Shown: positions 1 to 13,796, counted from the stretch's first letter. The stretch: 64,000 bases of DNA from Geothrix sp. 21YS21S-4 (GCF_030845995.1 NZ_CP132719.1:1736001-1800000); one strand, 5' to 3'. Numbers and translations: made by a program. Notes: a model not told the origin generated them from the letters alone.

Positions 1-1
1 C

Positions 2-718
2 GTCGAGCTGGCCATCGAATCCGGCTGCAACGCCTACGCGGCGCCCCTGGGATTCATCGAGCACGTGGCCTCGGACTACGCCGGCGACATCCCCCTCATC
101 CTGAAGCTCAACAACAGCGACAGCCTCAGCAAGGGCCACGAGCCCTGCAGCGCCATCACCGGCAGCGTGGAGGATGCCCTCCGCCTGGGCTGCGCCGCCA
201 TCGGCTACACGATCTATCCCGGCAGCGGCGCCCGCAACGAGCAGTACGAGGCCCTGCGCGAGCTCATCCTCGAAGCCAAGGCCGTGGGCCTGCCCACCGT
301 GCTGTGGGCCTATCCCCGCGGCGCCGGCCTCAGCAAGGACGGCGAGACCGCCGTGGATGTGGTGGCCTACGCCGCCCAGATCTCCGCCCAACTCGGCGCC
401 CACATCATCAAGGTGAAGCCCCCCAAGAACCACCTGGAACAGGGCGAAGCGAAGAAGGTCTTCGAGAAGTACGGCATCCCCACCGAGACCCTGAAGGACC
501 GCATCGCCCACGTCGTGCAGAGCGCCTTCAACGGCCGCCGGATCGTGATCTTCAGCGGCGGCGAAGCGAAGGGCACCGACGAGGTCCTGAAGGAGGTCGC
601 CGAGATCGCCGCCGGCGGCGGGTTCGGCTCCATCATGGGCCGCAATGCCTTCCAGCGCCCCAAGGCCGAAGCCATCCAGCTCCTGCACGGCGTGATGGAC
701 GCCTTTGCCAAGGCGTAA
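2..718 (+). CDS. fbaB: Class I fructose-bisphosphate aldolase (FbaB/DhnA type), 5' end outside window
   Basis: The reading frame is open from base 2, so the N-terminus lies outside the window; about 238 residues are visible. The protein is the TIM-barrel aldolase of the FbaB/DhnA family, which interconverts fructose 1,6-bisphosphate with DHAP and glyceraldehyde 3-phosphate through a Schiff base. The stretch HIIKVKPPK carries the candidate Schiff-base lysine, and GRRIVIFSGGEAKG followed by GSIMGRNAFQRP matches the C-terminal phosphate-binding strands of the family. The gene ends with TAA and is followed by a strong terminator. The substrate assignment is by family; related enzymes act on other sugar phosphates. 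Confidence 0.85.
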   Translation, partial: VELAIESGCNAYAAPLGFIEHVASDYAGDIPLILKLNNSDSLSKGHEPCSAITGSVEDALRLGCAAIGYTIYPGSGARNEQYEALRELILEAKAVGLPTVLWAYPRGAGLSKDGETAVDVVAYAAQISAQLGAHIIKVKPPKNHLEQGEAKKVFEKYGIPTETLKDRIAHVVQSAFNGRRIVIFSGGEAKGTDEVLKEVAEIAAGGGFGSIMGRNAFQRPKAEAIQLLHGVMDAFAKA

Positions 719-734
719 CCGCGAAGAGCAGAGA

Positions 735-841
735 AACCGCGAAAAGCGCGAAGCCCTGCGGGCACGCGAAAAAGGAAACCGCCCAAATGGAGGGCGGTTT
801 TCTTTTTTCCTTTTTCGGCCTTGTTCGCGTCTTTCGCGGTT
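735..841. repeat. Long imperfect inverted repeat around a terminator
   Basis: Two 18-base arms (735-752 and 824-841) are inverted copies with two mismatches and enclose the terminator at 776-816. The left half is built from repeated purine-rich CGCGAA words. The element sits between convergent genes. A different-sequence element with the same design lies at 23051-23165. Confidence 0.6.
776..816 (+). terminator. Rho-independent terminator of the aldolase gene
   Basis: A perfect 9-bp stem (776-784 with 792-800) with a 7-base loop is followed by a T-rich tract. The left flank of the stem on the other strand is A-rich, so it may also serve the convergent prfC. Confidence 0.85.
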
Positions 842-850
842 CCTTGGTTT

Positions 851-2419
851 CTACTTGGGCGGATGCTCCAGGAAGGTCAATCCGGGGCTCTTCTCGGCGG
901 TGGTGCGGCGCTGCCAGTCGTTCTCGAACAGGATGGCGGGATTCCCTTCGGTGTCCTCCACCAGTTCGCCCCAGAAGCGGCTGGGTTCGGGCCAGCCGCC
1001 CTCGATCCACCGGGCCATCTGGAAGCCGCGGGGTTCCAGGAGGACGGGGCAGGCGTACTCGTCCTTGAGGCGGTGCTGAAGCACCTCGAACTGCAGGCGG
1101 CCGATGGCGCCCAGGATCGGCAGGGGCGCGCCCCCCTTGGGCCAGAAGACCTGAACCACGCCCTCCTCGGCGATCTGGCCGAGCCCCTTCAAAAAGCCTT
1201 TCCGCGCGCCGGGGTCCGCCAGCCGCACGGAGGCGAACTGCTCCGGCGAGAACCGGGGGACGGCGTGGAACTCCACGGGGCCGGCGGCGCTCAGCACGTC
1301 GCCGATGCGGAAGAGGCCGGGGTTGATGAGCCCCAGGATGTCGCCGGGATAGGCCTCGTCCACGATCTGCCGCTCGCGGCCGAAGAACATGTGGGGATAG
1401 TTGAGCTTGATGGACTTCTTCTCGCGGACGTGGAGCGCGTCCATGCCGCGGTCGAATTTCCCGGACACGATGCGGGCGAAGGCCACCCGGTCGCGGTGCG
1501 CTTTGTTCATGTTGGCCTGGACCTTGAACACGAAGGCCGTGAAGGCCTGCTCGGGCGCCACCTCGCCGCCATTCATGAGCGGTCGCGGGCCCGGCGGAGG
1601 GGCGAGATCCAGGAACTCCTCCAGAAATTCCGCCACGCCGAAGTTGTTGACGGCGGATCCGAAGAACATCGGGGACTGCTCGCCGCGCAGGAAGGCCTCG
1701 CGATCGAAGGTGGGCAGCACGTGGTCCATCAGGTCCACATCGTCCTTGAGCTGCTGCAGTTCGGCGGGCGTGAGGAGCGCGGTGATCTCGGAATCGTCGA
1801 GACCGCCCTTCCCCGCCACCCGGGCTTTCCGGCCCGCCTTGGCCCGCTCGAAGACCTGGATCTGGCCCGTGGCCCGGACGTAGACGCCCTTGAAATCCGT
1901 GCCCGACCCGATGGGCCAGGTCATGGGGACGGCGTGGAGGCCGAACAGCTCCTCCACCTCGTCGATGAGTTCCACCGGCTCGCGGCCGGGGCGGTCCAGC
2001 TTGTTCACGAAGGTGAAGATGGGAAGGCGCCGTTCGCGGGCGACGCGGAACAGCTTCTTGGTCTGCTCTTCCACGCCCTTGGCGCAGTCCAGGAGCATCA
2101 CCACGGCGTCGGCGGCAGTGAGCGCGCGGTAGGTGTCCTCGCTGAAGTCCTGGTGGCCCGGCGTGTCGAGCAGGTTGATGGCCCGGCCCTGGTACTCGAA
2201 CTGCATGGCGGCCGACGTCACGCTGATCCCGCGCTCCTGCTCGATGCTCATCCAGTCCGAATGGGCCGCCGCCCCACCCTCCCGGGCTTTGACGGAGCCC
2301 GCGCGATCGATGGCGCCGCCGTACAGCAGCAGCTTCTCCGTCAGCGTGGTCTTGCCGGCGTCAGGGTGGGAGATGATGGCGAAGGTGCGTCGCCGCTGGA
2401 TCTCTTCGGAAAGGGACAT
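851..2419 (-). CDS. prfC: Peptide chain release factor 3
   Basis: RF3 is the translational GTPase that removes RF1/RF2 from the ribosome after termination. The 522 residues match the usual family length. Visible G motifs: P-loop SHPDAGKTTL near residue 17, the switch I region with the conserved QERGISVTSA, DTPGHQDF near 86, and NKLD near 140. These residues and the long C-terminal domains separate it from EF-G, which is about 700 residues. GGAAG precedes the ATG at a normal distance. It is convergent with the aldolase gene and followed upstream by an independent VOC gene on the same strand. Confidence 0.95.
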   Translation of the reverse strand: MSLSEEIQRRRTFAIISHPDAGKTTLTEKLLLYGGAIDRAGSVKAREGGAAAHSDWMSIEQERGISVTSAAMQFEYQGRAINLLDTPGHQDFSEDTYRALTAADAVVMLLDCAKGVEEQTKKLFRVARERRLPIFTFVNKLDRPGREPVELIDEVEELFGLHAVPMTWPIGSGTDFKGVYVRATGQIQVFERAKAGRKARVAGKGGLDDSEITALLTPAELQQLKDDVDLMDHVLPTFDREAFLRGEQSPMFFGSAVNNFGVAEFLEEFLDLAPPPGPRPLMNGGEVAPEQAFTAFVFKVQANMNKAHRDRVAFARIVSGKFDRGMDALHVREKKSIKLNYPHMFFGRERQIVDEAYPGDILGLINPGLFRIGDVLSAAGPVEFHAVPRFSPEQFASVRLADPGARKGFLKGLGQIAEEGVVQVFWPKGGAPLPILGAIGRLQFEVLQHRLKDEYACPVLLEPRGFQMARWIEGGWPEPSRFWGELVEDTEGNPAILFENDWQRRTTAEKSPGLTFLEHPPK

Positions 2420-2489
2420 GAGCTTCCAGACATAGAAAGGCGCGGCCGGTCGCCGCGCCTCTCCATTGTCCCGGGTCCGGGCCCTGGAC

Positions 2490-2921
2490 TCAACCCCGGG
2501 CGTTCAGGCGGCGCTGGATCTCGGCCTCGTCCACGTCCTCGATGTGGGTGGCGATCCACCAGTGGTTCCCCCAGGGATCCAGGACGCCCGCGTTGCGGTC
2601 GCCGTAGAACTGGTCGGAGGGTTCCATCAGGGAGGTGCCCCCCGCCGCCAGGGCGGCGGCGTAGACGGCGTCCGTATCGGGCACGTAGAGGTAGAAGCCC
2701 GCGGGCAGCGGTTTCCATGGATCCTGGGCCTGCGCCACCATCACCATGGAATCGCCGATCTTCACCTCCGCGTTGGCGACGCTCCCATCCGGACGGAGCG
2801 AGCAGCTGCGTTCTTCCGCCCCGAAGGCGGCGCGGAGGAACGCGAGCAGGCCGTGGCCATCGGCGACGGTGAGGTAGGGCGTGACGGTGTGATAGCCCGG
2901 GGGGACGGGGGAAACGGCCAT
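2490..2921 (-). CDS. VOC (glyoxalase/PhnB-like) superfamily protein
   Basis: This 143-residue protein has the beta-alpha-beta-beta-beta fold signature of PhnB-like VOC proteins: HTVTPYLTVADGHGLLAFLRAAFGAE at the N-terminus and YGDRNAGVLDPWGNHWWIATHIEDV near the C-terminus. PhnB-like proteins are usually uncharacterised and bind a metal or small ligand. The start is fixed by AGGAGG seven bases before the ATG; the open frame extends much further upstream, but only antisense to the peptidase gene. No function beyond the fold can be given. Confidence 0.85.
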   Translation of the reverse strand: MAVSPVPPGYHTVTPYLTVADGHGLLAFLRAAFGAEERSCSLRPDGSVANAEVKIGDSMVMVAQAQDPWKPLPAGFYLYVPDTDAVYAAALAAGGTSLMEPSDQFYGDRNAGVLDPWGNHWWIATHIEDVDEAEIQRRLNARG

Positions 2922-2956
2922 GGTTGCCTCCTGATCGCCTGCGGCGTGGAGAAACC

Positions 2957-5092
2957 CTACTTGGAAATGCCCACCTGGGCCAGCATCCAGGCGAGCTCGA
3001 AAGCGCGGTCCTTCAGGGCGTCGTAGCGGCCCGAGGCGCCGCCGTGGCCGGCGGGATCCATCTTGATCTTCAACAGCAGCGGATTGGAATCCGTCTTGAG
3101 GCTGCGGAGCTTGGCGATGTATTTGGCGGGCTCCCAGTACATCACCTGGCTGTCGTTGAAACTGGTGGTGACGAGAATGGCCGGGTAGGCCTTCTTCGCC
3201 AGGTTGTCGTAGGGGCTGTAGGCGCGCATGTAGTCGAAGGCCGCCTTCTCGTTGGGATTCCCCCACTCCAGGTACTCGCCCACGGTCAGGGGCAGGCTGG
3301 CGTCCATCATGGTGTTCATCACGTCCACGAAGGGCACGGCGCTGTGCACAGCCTTGAACAGGTCCGGGCGCAGGTTGGTCACGGCGCCCATCAGCAGCCC
3401 GCCGGCGCTCCCGCCCTCGATGACGAGCCGCTCCTTGGCCGTCCACTTCTCCTTCACCAGGAATTCGGCGGAATCGATGAAGTCCGTGAACGTGTTCATC
3501 TTCTTCATCAGCATGCCGTCGTCGTGCCAGCCCTCGCCCAGTTCGTTGCCCCCGCGGATGTGCGCCAGGACGTAGACCACGCCCCGGTCCAGCAGGCTGA
3601 GGCGCGGGATGTTGAAGGTGGGGGACATGCCGAGGCCGTAGGAGCCGTAGGCGTAGAGATACACGGGGGCGCTGCCGTCGCGCTTGACGCCCTTCCGGTA
3701 GACCACGGACAGGGGCACCTTGACGCCGTCCCGCGCAGGCGCCCACAGGCGCTCCGTCACGTACTGGGACTTGTCGTAGCCGCCGAGGACTTCCGTCTGC
3801 TTCAGCAAGGTCTGCTTGCCGGTGGCCAGGTCGCAGTCGTAGACGCTGGAGGGCGTGACCATCGACTGGTAGGTGAACCGGAAGGTCGTGGACGTATATT
3901 CCGGCGTCCCCGCGGGGAAGGCGGAATACACGCTTTCGGGGAAGGTCACGTCCCGCCAGCCGCCCGTCTTCGCATCCTGGATCCGGAAGCGCGAGAGAGC
4001 CTGGCTCTTCTCGGCCACCACCACGAAATCGCGGAAGGTCTCGATGCCTTCGATGAGCACGTCGGGGCGGTGGGCGACGAAGGTCTTCCAGTGCTTGGGA
4101 TCGGGCGTGGCCGCGGGAGCCGTGACCAGCCGGAAGTTCTTGGCGTCCCTGTTGGTGCGGATGTAGAAAGTGCCCTCGCGGTGCTCGAGGTCGTACTTGT
4201 GGCCCTTCTCCCGGGGCAGCAGAACGCGGAAGGCGTCCTTGGGCTGGGAGGCCAGCAGATAGCGCGTCTCCCAGGTATCGGTGGACTGGCTTTCCACCAC
4301 GAGATACTTACGGTCCTTGGTGCGGCCCACGCCGATGCGGTAGAGCTCGTCCTTCTCCTGGAACACCAGTTCCGGCTTCCCCGCCTGGAGGTCGAGGCGC
4401 CACAGGCGATCCGATCGCTTGGTGACGTCGTCTTCGGTCACGAAGAAGATGTGGCGGCTGTCCGCGGCCCAGGTGCAGGACGTCACCCGCTCCGCCAGGG
4501 GAGCGCTGACGCGGCCCGTGGCCAGATCCTTGGTGAAGAGCTTGTACTGGCGGAAGCCGGTGGTGTCCGTGCTGAACAGCAGCGTGCGGTCGTCGTCGCT
4601 GACGACCAGATCACCCAGCCCCAGGAACTTCAGCCCCTTGGCCAGTTCGTTCTGGTCCAGCAGCACTTCCTCGGCGGCCCCGGGGTTGTAGGCTCCCCCT
4701 TCCCCGGCCTTGCGGCGGCATTGGATGGGGTACTGCTTCCCCTCTTCCGTGCGGGCGTAGTAGTAGTAGCCCCGCCGGCGCACGGGAACGCTCAGGTCCG
4801 TCTGCTTGATGCGGCCGAGCATCTCCTGGTAGAGCGCCTCCGAAAACGGCTTGAGGTCCGCCGTCATCGAGTCGGTGTAGGCGTTCTCGGCGTTGAGGTA
4901 GCCCACCACTTCGGGGTTCGCCTTGTCCCGGAGCCAGAACCAGGAATCGTTCACCTTTTCCCCGTGCCAGAAGGAAATGTAGTCGGCCTGCTTGGCCACG
5001 GGCGGAACCGGGGGCTGGGTCTGGGCGGGCAGAGCCGGGGCGACGCTCACAAGGGCCGCCAGGCCCGCGAGGCGGAAGGAACAGGGGAACAT
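2957..5092 (-). CDS. Secreted S9A peptidase, oligopeptidase B/prolyl oligopeptidase family
   Basis: 711 residues with an N-terminal signal peptide (hydrophobic core LAGLAALVSVAPALPA). A seven-bladed propeller is followed by an alpha/beta hydrolase domain. The nucleophile is the serine of GGSAGGLLMG; the acid lies in FNDSQVMYWEPAKY and the histidine in DPAGHGGASGRYD. RGGNELGEGWHDDG resembles oligopeptidase B (PtrB) more than prolyl endopeptidase, so cleavage after basic residues is possible but inferred. AGGAG precedes the ATG. Export to the periplasm is expected from the signal peptide, unlike the cytosolic E. coli PtrB. Two further S9A genes lie at 44.6-48.9 kb. Confidence 0.9.
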   Translation of the reverse strand: MFPCSFRLAGLAALVSVAPALPAQTQPPVPPVAKQADYISFWHGEKVNDSWFWLRDKANPEVVGYLNAENAYTDSMTADLKPFSEALYQEMLGRIKQTDLSVPVRRRGYYYYARTEEGKQYPIQCRRKAGEGGAYNPGAAEEVLLDQNELAKGLKFLGLGDLVVSDDDRTLLFSTDTTGFRQYKLFTKDLATGRVSAPLAERVTSCTWAADSRHIFFVTEDDVTKRSDRLWRLDLQAGKPELVFQEKDELYRIGVGRTKDRKYLVVESQSTDTWETRYLLASQPKDAFRVLLPREKGHKYDLEHREGTFYIRTNRDAKNFRLVTAPAATPDPKHWKTFVAHRPDVLIEGIETFRDFVVVAEKSQALSRFRIQDAKTGGWRDVTFPESVYSAFPAGTPEYTSTTFRFTYQSMVTPSSVYDCDLATGKQTLLKQTEVLGGYDKSQYVTERLWAPARDGVKVPLSVVYRKGVKRDGSAPVYLYAYGSYGLGMSPTFNIPRLSLLDRGVVYVLAHIRGGNELGEGWHDDGMLMKKMNTFTDFIDSAEFLVKEKWTAKERLVIEGGSAGGLLMGAVTNLRPDLFKAVHSAVPFVDVMNTMMDASLPLTVGEYLEWGNPNEKAAFDYMRAYSPYDNLAKKAYPAILVTTSFNDSQVMYWEPAKYIAKLRSLKTDSNPLLLKIKMDPAGHGGASGRYDALKDRAFELAWMLAQVGISK

Positions 5093-5134
5093 GGAAAGCT
5101 CCTGTACGACACGATGTCCACCGTACCACGAACG

Positions 5135-5162
5135 CGAAGGCCCCTCGGTTGAGGGGCCTTCG
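5135..5162 (-). terminator. Perfect 12-bp hairpin downstream of the pyrophosphatase gene
   Basis: A perfect 12-bp GC-rich stem with a 4-base loop lies between the end of hppA and the start of the S9 peptidase gene. No run of T follows on the minus strand, so it may be a weak or factor-assisted terminator. Confidence 0.6.
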
Positions 5163-5208
5163 GATTAATTCTCTGTCAGGTTGCAGATGCAAGAACCGCG
5201 AAGGGCTC

Positions 5209-7635
<2,427 letters not shown>

Positions 7636-8037
7636 CGTGTTTCCTCCAGATGGATACAGGAAAGGGAGAACGGAAAGTCGGGGGAGATGAAACGAAGGGG
7701 TGGTCTGCACATCCCGGCAGTCCGCACCGAATCGGCGCGAGCCCCCTCCGGGGGCGACCCACCAAAGAGCATGTCTAGATCGTGTCCGAAGATAGCTGGG
7801 AACGGGCTTCCGCCGCAAGTGCGGAGGCCGCCGCCGCTCCCGTTCGACTGCGACGGCGTCTCGTTCCTGGCCCGATTTTCCGCGCTTCTCCGGGGCCGCG
7901 CAGACCGGCATTAGGGCTTGGGATTCGGAACGCCTCCGAGGATACTGGGGTCAGATATGGCCCCCATCTGAAAAGCGGACCCCACCGACCCCCCCGGGCG
8001 TCCGGATCCACCGTCCCGTCATCACAAGGAGTTCCCT
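7636..8037. other. Divergent intergenic region, hppA / sdhCAB
   Basis: About 400 bases between divergent operons, so promoters for both must lie here. Open frames in it are GC-rich noise. A 6-bp dyad TCAGAT/ATCTGA with a 9-base spacer sits at 7951-7971, about 65 bases before sdhC, and could be an operator. No clear sigma70 boxes were found. Confidence 0.5.
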
Positions 8038-8733
8038 ATGTCCGTCGCTGAACACAGCATCGCGGGCGCCGAGGCGCGCGGCCGCGGCTTCATGGCTTCG
8101 TCCGTAGGCCGGAAGGTCGTCATGGCCGTCACCGGCGTCATCCTCTTCGGGTTCGCCACGGTCCACATGCTCGGCAACATGCAGGCCTACCTGGGATCGG
8201 AAGCCTTCAACGAGTACGCCAAGTTCCTCCACCACATGGTGCACGGCGCCGGCATCTGGATCTTCCGGGCCGTGCTGCTGACCGCCGCCATCCTCCACCT
8301 GTGGGCGGCCGCGAGCCTCACCAAGGCCAACATGGCGGCGCGGCCGGTGGGCTACCGCCTCCAGCAGACCTCGGCCTCCACCTGGGCGTCGCGCACCATG
8401 CGCTGGAGCGGCGTCATCCTGGCGGTGTTCATCGTCTACCACCTGCTGCACCTGACCTTCGGCAGCGTGCATCCCGCCTTCGATCCCGCCAATCCCCACC
8501 AGAACTTCGTGAAGGGTTTCCAGGTCCCCGCGGTCGCGGCCTTCTACATCGTGGCCCAGCTCTGCCTGGGCCTGCACATGTGGCATGGCGTGTGGAGCAC
8601 CACCCAGTCCCTGGGCCTCGTGCATCCCCGCTACGACGCGCTGCGCCGCCACATCGCCACGGGCCTCACCCTCGTCGTCGTGGCCGGGAACATCTCTTTC
8701 CCCATCGCCGTCCTCACCGGCCTCATCCACTGA
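8038..8733 (+). CDS. sdhC: Succinate dehydrogenase/fumarate reductase cytochrome b subunit
   Basis: 231 residues with five hydrophobic segments, the di-heme cytochrome b558 type of membrane anchor (as in Bacillus and epsilonproteobacterial enzymes), which needs no separate SdhD. Candidate heme ligands are histidines in [30 protein letters not shown] and [10 protein letters not shown]. It moves electrons between SdhB and the quinone pool. AAGGAG lies seven bases before the ATG. It heads the sdhCAB operon; sdhA begins 16 bases after its stop. Confidence 0.93.
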   Translation: MSVAEHSIAGAEARGRGFMASSVGRKVVMAVTGVILFGFATVHMLGNMQAYLGSEAFNEYAKFLHHMVHGAGIWIFRAVLLTAAILHLWAAASLTKANMAARPVGYRLQQTSASTWASRTMRWSGVILAVFIVYHLLHLTFGSVHPAFDPANPHQNFVKGFQVPAVAAFYIVAQLCLGLHMWHGVWSTTQSLGLVHPRYDALRRHIATGLTLVVVAGNISFPIAVLTGLIH

Positions 8734-8749
8734 TCCCAGGGAGCGTCCC

Positions 8750-10669
<1,920 letters not shown>

Positions 10670-10680
10670 GGATCTGAGCC

Positions 10681-11469
10681 ATGTCCAAGCACCTCAATCT
10701 CACCCTCCACGTGTGGCGCCAGAAGAACGCCAAGTGCGACGGCAAGTTCATCGAGTACCCCGCCGCCGACATCAGCCCCGACATGTCCTTCCTGGAAATG
10801 CTGGACGTCGTGAACGAAGGCCTCATCCGCAAGGGCGAGGAGCCCATCACCTTCGACCACGACTGCCGCGAAGGCATCTGCGGCACCTGCGGGATGGTCG
10901 TCAACGGCCGCCCCCACGGGCCCAAGGAGCGCACCACCACCTGCCAGCTGCACATGCGCAGCTTCAAGGACGGCGACAGCATCACCATCGAGCCCTGGCG
11001 CGCCGAGGCCTTCCCCGTGCTCAAGGACCTGATGGTGGACCGCGGCGCTTTCGACCGGATCATCGCCGCGGGCGGGTTCATCAGCGCCCCCACGGGGACG
11101 CCGCAGGATGCCAACGCCCTGCCCATCCCCAAGGAGAACGCCGACCTCGCCATGGATGCCGCCGCCTGCATCGGATGCGCCGCCTGCGTGGCCGCCTGCC
11201 CCAACGCCAGCGCCATGCTGTTCGTCTCCGCGAAGATCAGCCAGCTGGCGCTGCTGCCCCAGGGCCAGCCCGAACGCTACATCCGCGTCCGCGACATGGT
11301 CGCCCAGATGGACGCCGAGGAGTTCGGCACCTGCACCAACCACGGCGAGTGCGAAGCCGCCTGCCCCAAGGGCATCAAGATGGAGAACATCGCGCGCATG
11401 AACCGCGACTTCATCAAGGCCAGCCTCACCTACCGTCCCGCGACTGCGGGTGGCGGGGGCGTGGGCTAG
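10681..11469 (+). CDS. sdhB: Succinate dehydrogenase/fumarate reductase iron-sulfur subunit
   Basis: 262 residues. The [2Fe-2S] ligands are cysteines 62, 67, 70 and 88 (CREGICGTC and TTC). The C-terminal ferredoxin domain has [12 protein letters not shown] and [15 protein letters not shown] for the [4Fe-4S] and [3Fe-4S] clusters. It is the electron conduit between the flavin in SdhA and the hemes in SdhC. It starts 11 bases after sdhA, and a strong terminator follows, closing the operon. A glycine-rich C-terminal tail (GGGGVG) is unremarkable. Confidence 0.95.
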   Translation: MSKHLNLTLHVWRQKNAKCDGKFIEYPAADISPDMSFLEMLDVVNEGLIRKGEEPITFDHDCREGICGTCGMVVNGRPHGPKERTTTCQLHMRSFKDGDSITIEPWRAEAFPVLKDLMVDRGAFDRIIAAGGFISAPTGTPQDANALPIPKENADLAMDAAACIGCAACVAACPNASAMLFVSAKISQLALLPQGQPERYIRVRDMVAQMDAEEFGTCTNHGECEAACPKGIKMENIARMNRDFIKASLTYRPATAGGGGVG

Positions 11470-11488
11470 ACGCCTGCTCCTTCCCGAA

Positions 11489-11518
11489 GAAAACGCCCGG
11501 CAGCCGCCGGGCGTTTTC
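11489..11518. terminator. Bidirectional terminator, sdhCAB / lysR
   Basis: A perfect 13-bp stem with a 4-base loop lies between the convergent sdhB and lysR genes. A-tract and T-tract flank the GC core on both strands, so it can act in both directions. Confidence 0.88.
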
Positions 11519-11536
11519 ATGGCTGGACCGCTTCAC

Positions 11537-12490
11537 TCACGGCTTTCCGTCCCCGATCGCGCCCGGAATGGCCTCCCGCATGGCCTCCACGAAGCGGCGC
11601 AGCCTCGCGGGGTAATAGCGGGCGTAGGGATAGACGAGGTGGACCGGCAGCGCGGGCGCCTGCCAGCTCGGCGCGAGGTGGATCAACCGCCCGTTTTCGA
11701 GATCCTCCGCCAGCATCCAAGCCGAAGCGACGCACGCCCCCAGCCCCATCACGGCGGCGCTGCGCAGGGCATAGAGGCTGTCGGTGCTCACCACCGGATG
11801 GATGGGGATCCGCGCGGTCTGGCCCGTGACGGCATGCGTGAGGGCCACTTCGTTGCGGTAGTAGGGGCGCAGGGCCAGCCAGGGGAGTAGGGCCAGCTCT
11901 TCGGCGCGCTCGGGGGCGGTTCCCGCCTTCAGCAGCGAAGGCGCGGCGACCGCGATGCGGGGCACTTCGGCCACCTTGATCGTCACCAGCGCCGGGTCGC
12001 GCACTTCCCCGACCTGGATGGCACAATCGACCCCCGCCGCGATGAAATCCTGGATGTCGTCGTGCAGCAGCCACTCGACCGTCACCCGGGGATGCCCGCG
12101 GAGGAAATCGGCCAGCAATCGGACGAGCAGCTCCTGGCCGAAGGCGTGGGGCACCACCACCCGCAGGATCCCTTCGGGCTGATCGTCGGTTCCCCGAAGC
12201 TCCGCCTCGAAGGAATCCCACCGGGCCAGCAGGTCCTTGGCGCGCTCGAAGCACCGCTCCCCGTCCACCGTGAGCCGCATGGCGTGCGTGGACCGCTGGA
12301 GCAACCGCAGTCCCAACGAGCACTCCAGCGCCTGTAGGCGGCGGCTGATCGTCGGCTGGGTGGTCCCCATCTGGGCCGCCGCCGCCGACAAGCTGCCGGC
12401 CTCCACGATCCGGACGAAGGTCTGCATCCGTTCCAGGCGATCCCCCGCGCCGGCTAACGGTGCGAAAGGGGATGAGGGGACATCATTCAT
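11537..12490 (-). CDS. LysR-family transcriptional regulator
   Basis: 317 residues: an N-terminal winged helix (MQTFVRIVEAGSLSAAAAQMGTTQPTISRRLQALE in overlapping parts, about residues 21-55) and a periplasmic-binding-like effector domain behind it. LysR proteins usually regulate the divergent neighbour, here an MFS transporter starting about 100 bases away. The ATG at 12490 was preferred over an upstream in-frame start at 12526 because the added residues do not belong to the family. The C-terminal part (VHLVYPYARYYPARLRRFVEAMRE) is typical of the CrgA/AaeR-like subgroup. The effector is unknown. Confidence 0.9.
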   Translation of the reverse strand: MNDVPSSPFAPLAGAGDRLERMQTFVRIVEAGSLSAAAAQMGTTQPTISRRLQALECSLGLRLLQRSTHAMRLTVDGERCFERAKDLLARWDSFEAELRGTDDQPEGILRVVVPHAFGQELLVRLLADFLRGHPRVTVEWLLHDDIQDFIAAGVDCAIQVGEVRDPALVTIKVAEVPRIAVAAPSLLKAGTAPERAEELALLPWLALRPYYRNEVALTHAVTGQTARIPIHPVVSTDSLYALRSAAVMGLGACVASAWMLAEDLENGRLIHLAPSWQAPALPVHLVYPYARYYPARLRRFVEAMREAIPGAIGDGKP

Positions 12491-12503
12491 GCAGTAAACG
12501 TAT

Positions 12504-12517
12504 ATCAAATGTGCGAT
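12504..12517. promoter_or_regulatory. Candidate LysR operator between lysR and MFS gene
   Basis: A short dyad, ATC-N8-GAT, lies in the AT-richer part of the divergent intergenic space, where an autoregulatory LysR site is expected. Support is positional and weak. Confidence 0.3.
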
Positions 12518-12587
12518 GCGGGCCACTACCCTTCTGGTCCTCCGTCCCTAAAATCGCGATATGGCTTTCATTTTCGAGGAGCGCTCC

Positions 12588-13796
12588 ATGACTTCCATTC
12601 TCAAACAACATGATAAGCCTTCAGAGGCTCTCCGCTCCTCGCTCATCCTCCTCCTCGCCGCCGGTGCCGGGTTAGCCGTCGCCTCCCTCTACTACAACCA
12701 GCCCATGCTGGGCGTCCTCGGCGCCGATCTGCACGCCTCGACCCGCAGCATCGGCCTGGTTCCCACTCTTACCCAGCTGGGCTACGCCCTGGGCATCCTG
12801 CTGCTGGCGCCGCTCGGGGATCGCTACGATCGGCGCCGCATCATCCTGGTGAAGTCGGCCTTCCTCGCGGCCGCGCTGCTGACGGCGGCTCTGGCGCCGT
12901 CCATCGGGATCATGCTCGCGGCGAGCCTCGCGATCGGACTGTCCGCCACCCTGGCGCAGGACATCGTGCCGGCCACCGCGACCCTGGCCCCCGAGGCTCA
13001 GCGGGGCAAGACGGTCGGCACGGTGATGACGGGGCTACTCCTCGGCATCCTCCTGTCGCGGGTCGTCAGCGGCTTCGTGGCCGAGCGGTTCGGCTGGCGG
13101 AGCATGTTCCTCGCGGCCGCCGCCAGCATCGGCCTCCTCGGCGTCGCCCAGTGGCGCGGCCTTCCGAGCCTGAAGCCCACCACCGACCTGCCCTACGGCG
13201 CGCTGCTCCGCTCCCTCACCGGCCTGTGGCGCCGCCACCGCACGCTGCGGAGCGCGGCTCTGGCGCAGGGATTCCTATCCATCGGGTTCAGCGCGTTCTG
13301 GTCCACCCTGGCCGTGATGCTCCACGGGGCGCCCTTCCACCTCGGCAGTTCCGTGGCCGGAGCCTTCGGGTTGGCGGGCGCGGCCGGCGCCCTGGGAGCC
13401 CCCTTGGCCGGCCACATCGCCGACCGCCAGGGCCCGGAGCGGGTCACCCGATTGGGCGCCGCCCTGGTCGCGCTCTCCTTCGCCGCCATGGGCCTGATGC
13501 CCCTGCTGACACCCCACGCCCGGCTGTGGCTCCTCGCCGCCAGCGCCATCGGGTTCGACCTCGGCGTCCAGGCCACCCTGATCGCGCACCAGACCATCAT
13601 CTACAGCCTCGACCCCGGCGCCCGCAGCCGCCTGAACGCGGTCCTGTTCGTCGGGATGTTCATCGGCATGGCCATGGGATCAGCCCTCGGCAGCCTGCTG
13701 TTCGCCCAGTGGGGCTGGGGGGCGGTGACGGGATTGGCCACGGGCACGGCGCTGGTGGCGCTTCTCATCCGGATCGGCTCCGCGAAGAGACCGTGA
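12588..13796 (+). CDS. MFS transporter, probable drug/metabolite efflux
   Basis: 402 residues with 12 hydrophobic segments and the MFS motif A variant GDRYDRRRIIL between helices 2 and 3. SLYYNQPMLGVL in helix 1 is characteristic of a proteobacterial-type efflux subgroup related to YnfM-like proteins. GGAG lies seven bases before the ATG at 12588; an earlier in-frame ATG at 12561 lacks a ribosome site. It is divergent from the LysR gene, which probably controls it. Substrate unknown. Confidence 0.88.
   Translation: MTSILKQHDKPSEALRSSLILLLAAGAGLAVASLYYNQPMLGVLGADLHASTRSIGLVPTLTQLGYALGILLLAPLGDRYDRRRIILVKSAFLAAALLTAALAPSIGIMLAASLAIGLSATLAQDIVPATATLAPEAQRGKTVGTVMTGLLLGILLSRVVSGFVAERFGWRSMFLAAAASIGLLGVAQWRGLPSLKPTTDLPYGALLRSLTGLWRRHRTLRSAALAQGFLSIGFSAFWSTLAVMLHGAPFHLGSSVAGAFGLAGAAGALGAPLAGHIADRQGPERVTRLGAALVALSFAAMGLMPLLTPHARLWLLAASAIGFDLGVQATLIAHQTIIYSLDPGARSRLNAVLFVGMFIGMAMGSALGSLLFAQWGWGAVTGLATGTALVALLIRIGSAKRP

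Noticed and set aside
821-2872. Very long plus-strand open frame opposite prfC
   Set aside because: GC-rich antisense shadow; the opposite strand encodes release factor 3 with all motifs.
7636-7911. Upstream extension of hppA
   Set aside because: No ribosome site, composition of non-coding sequence, and GGAGG precedes the internal ATG.
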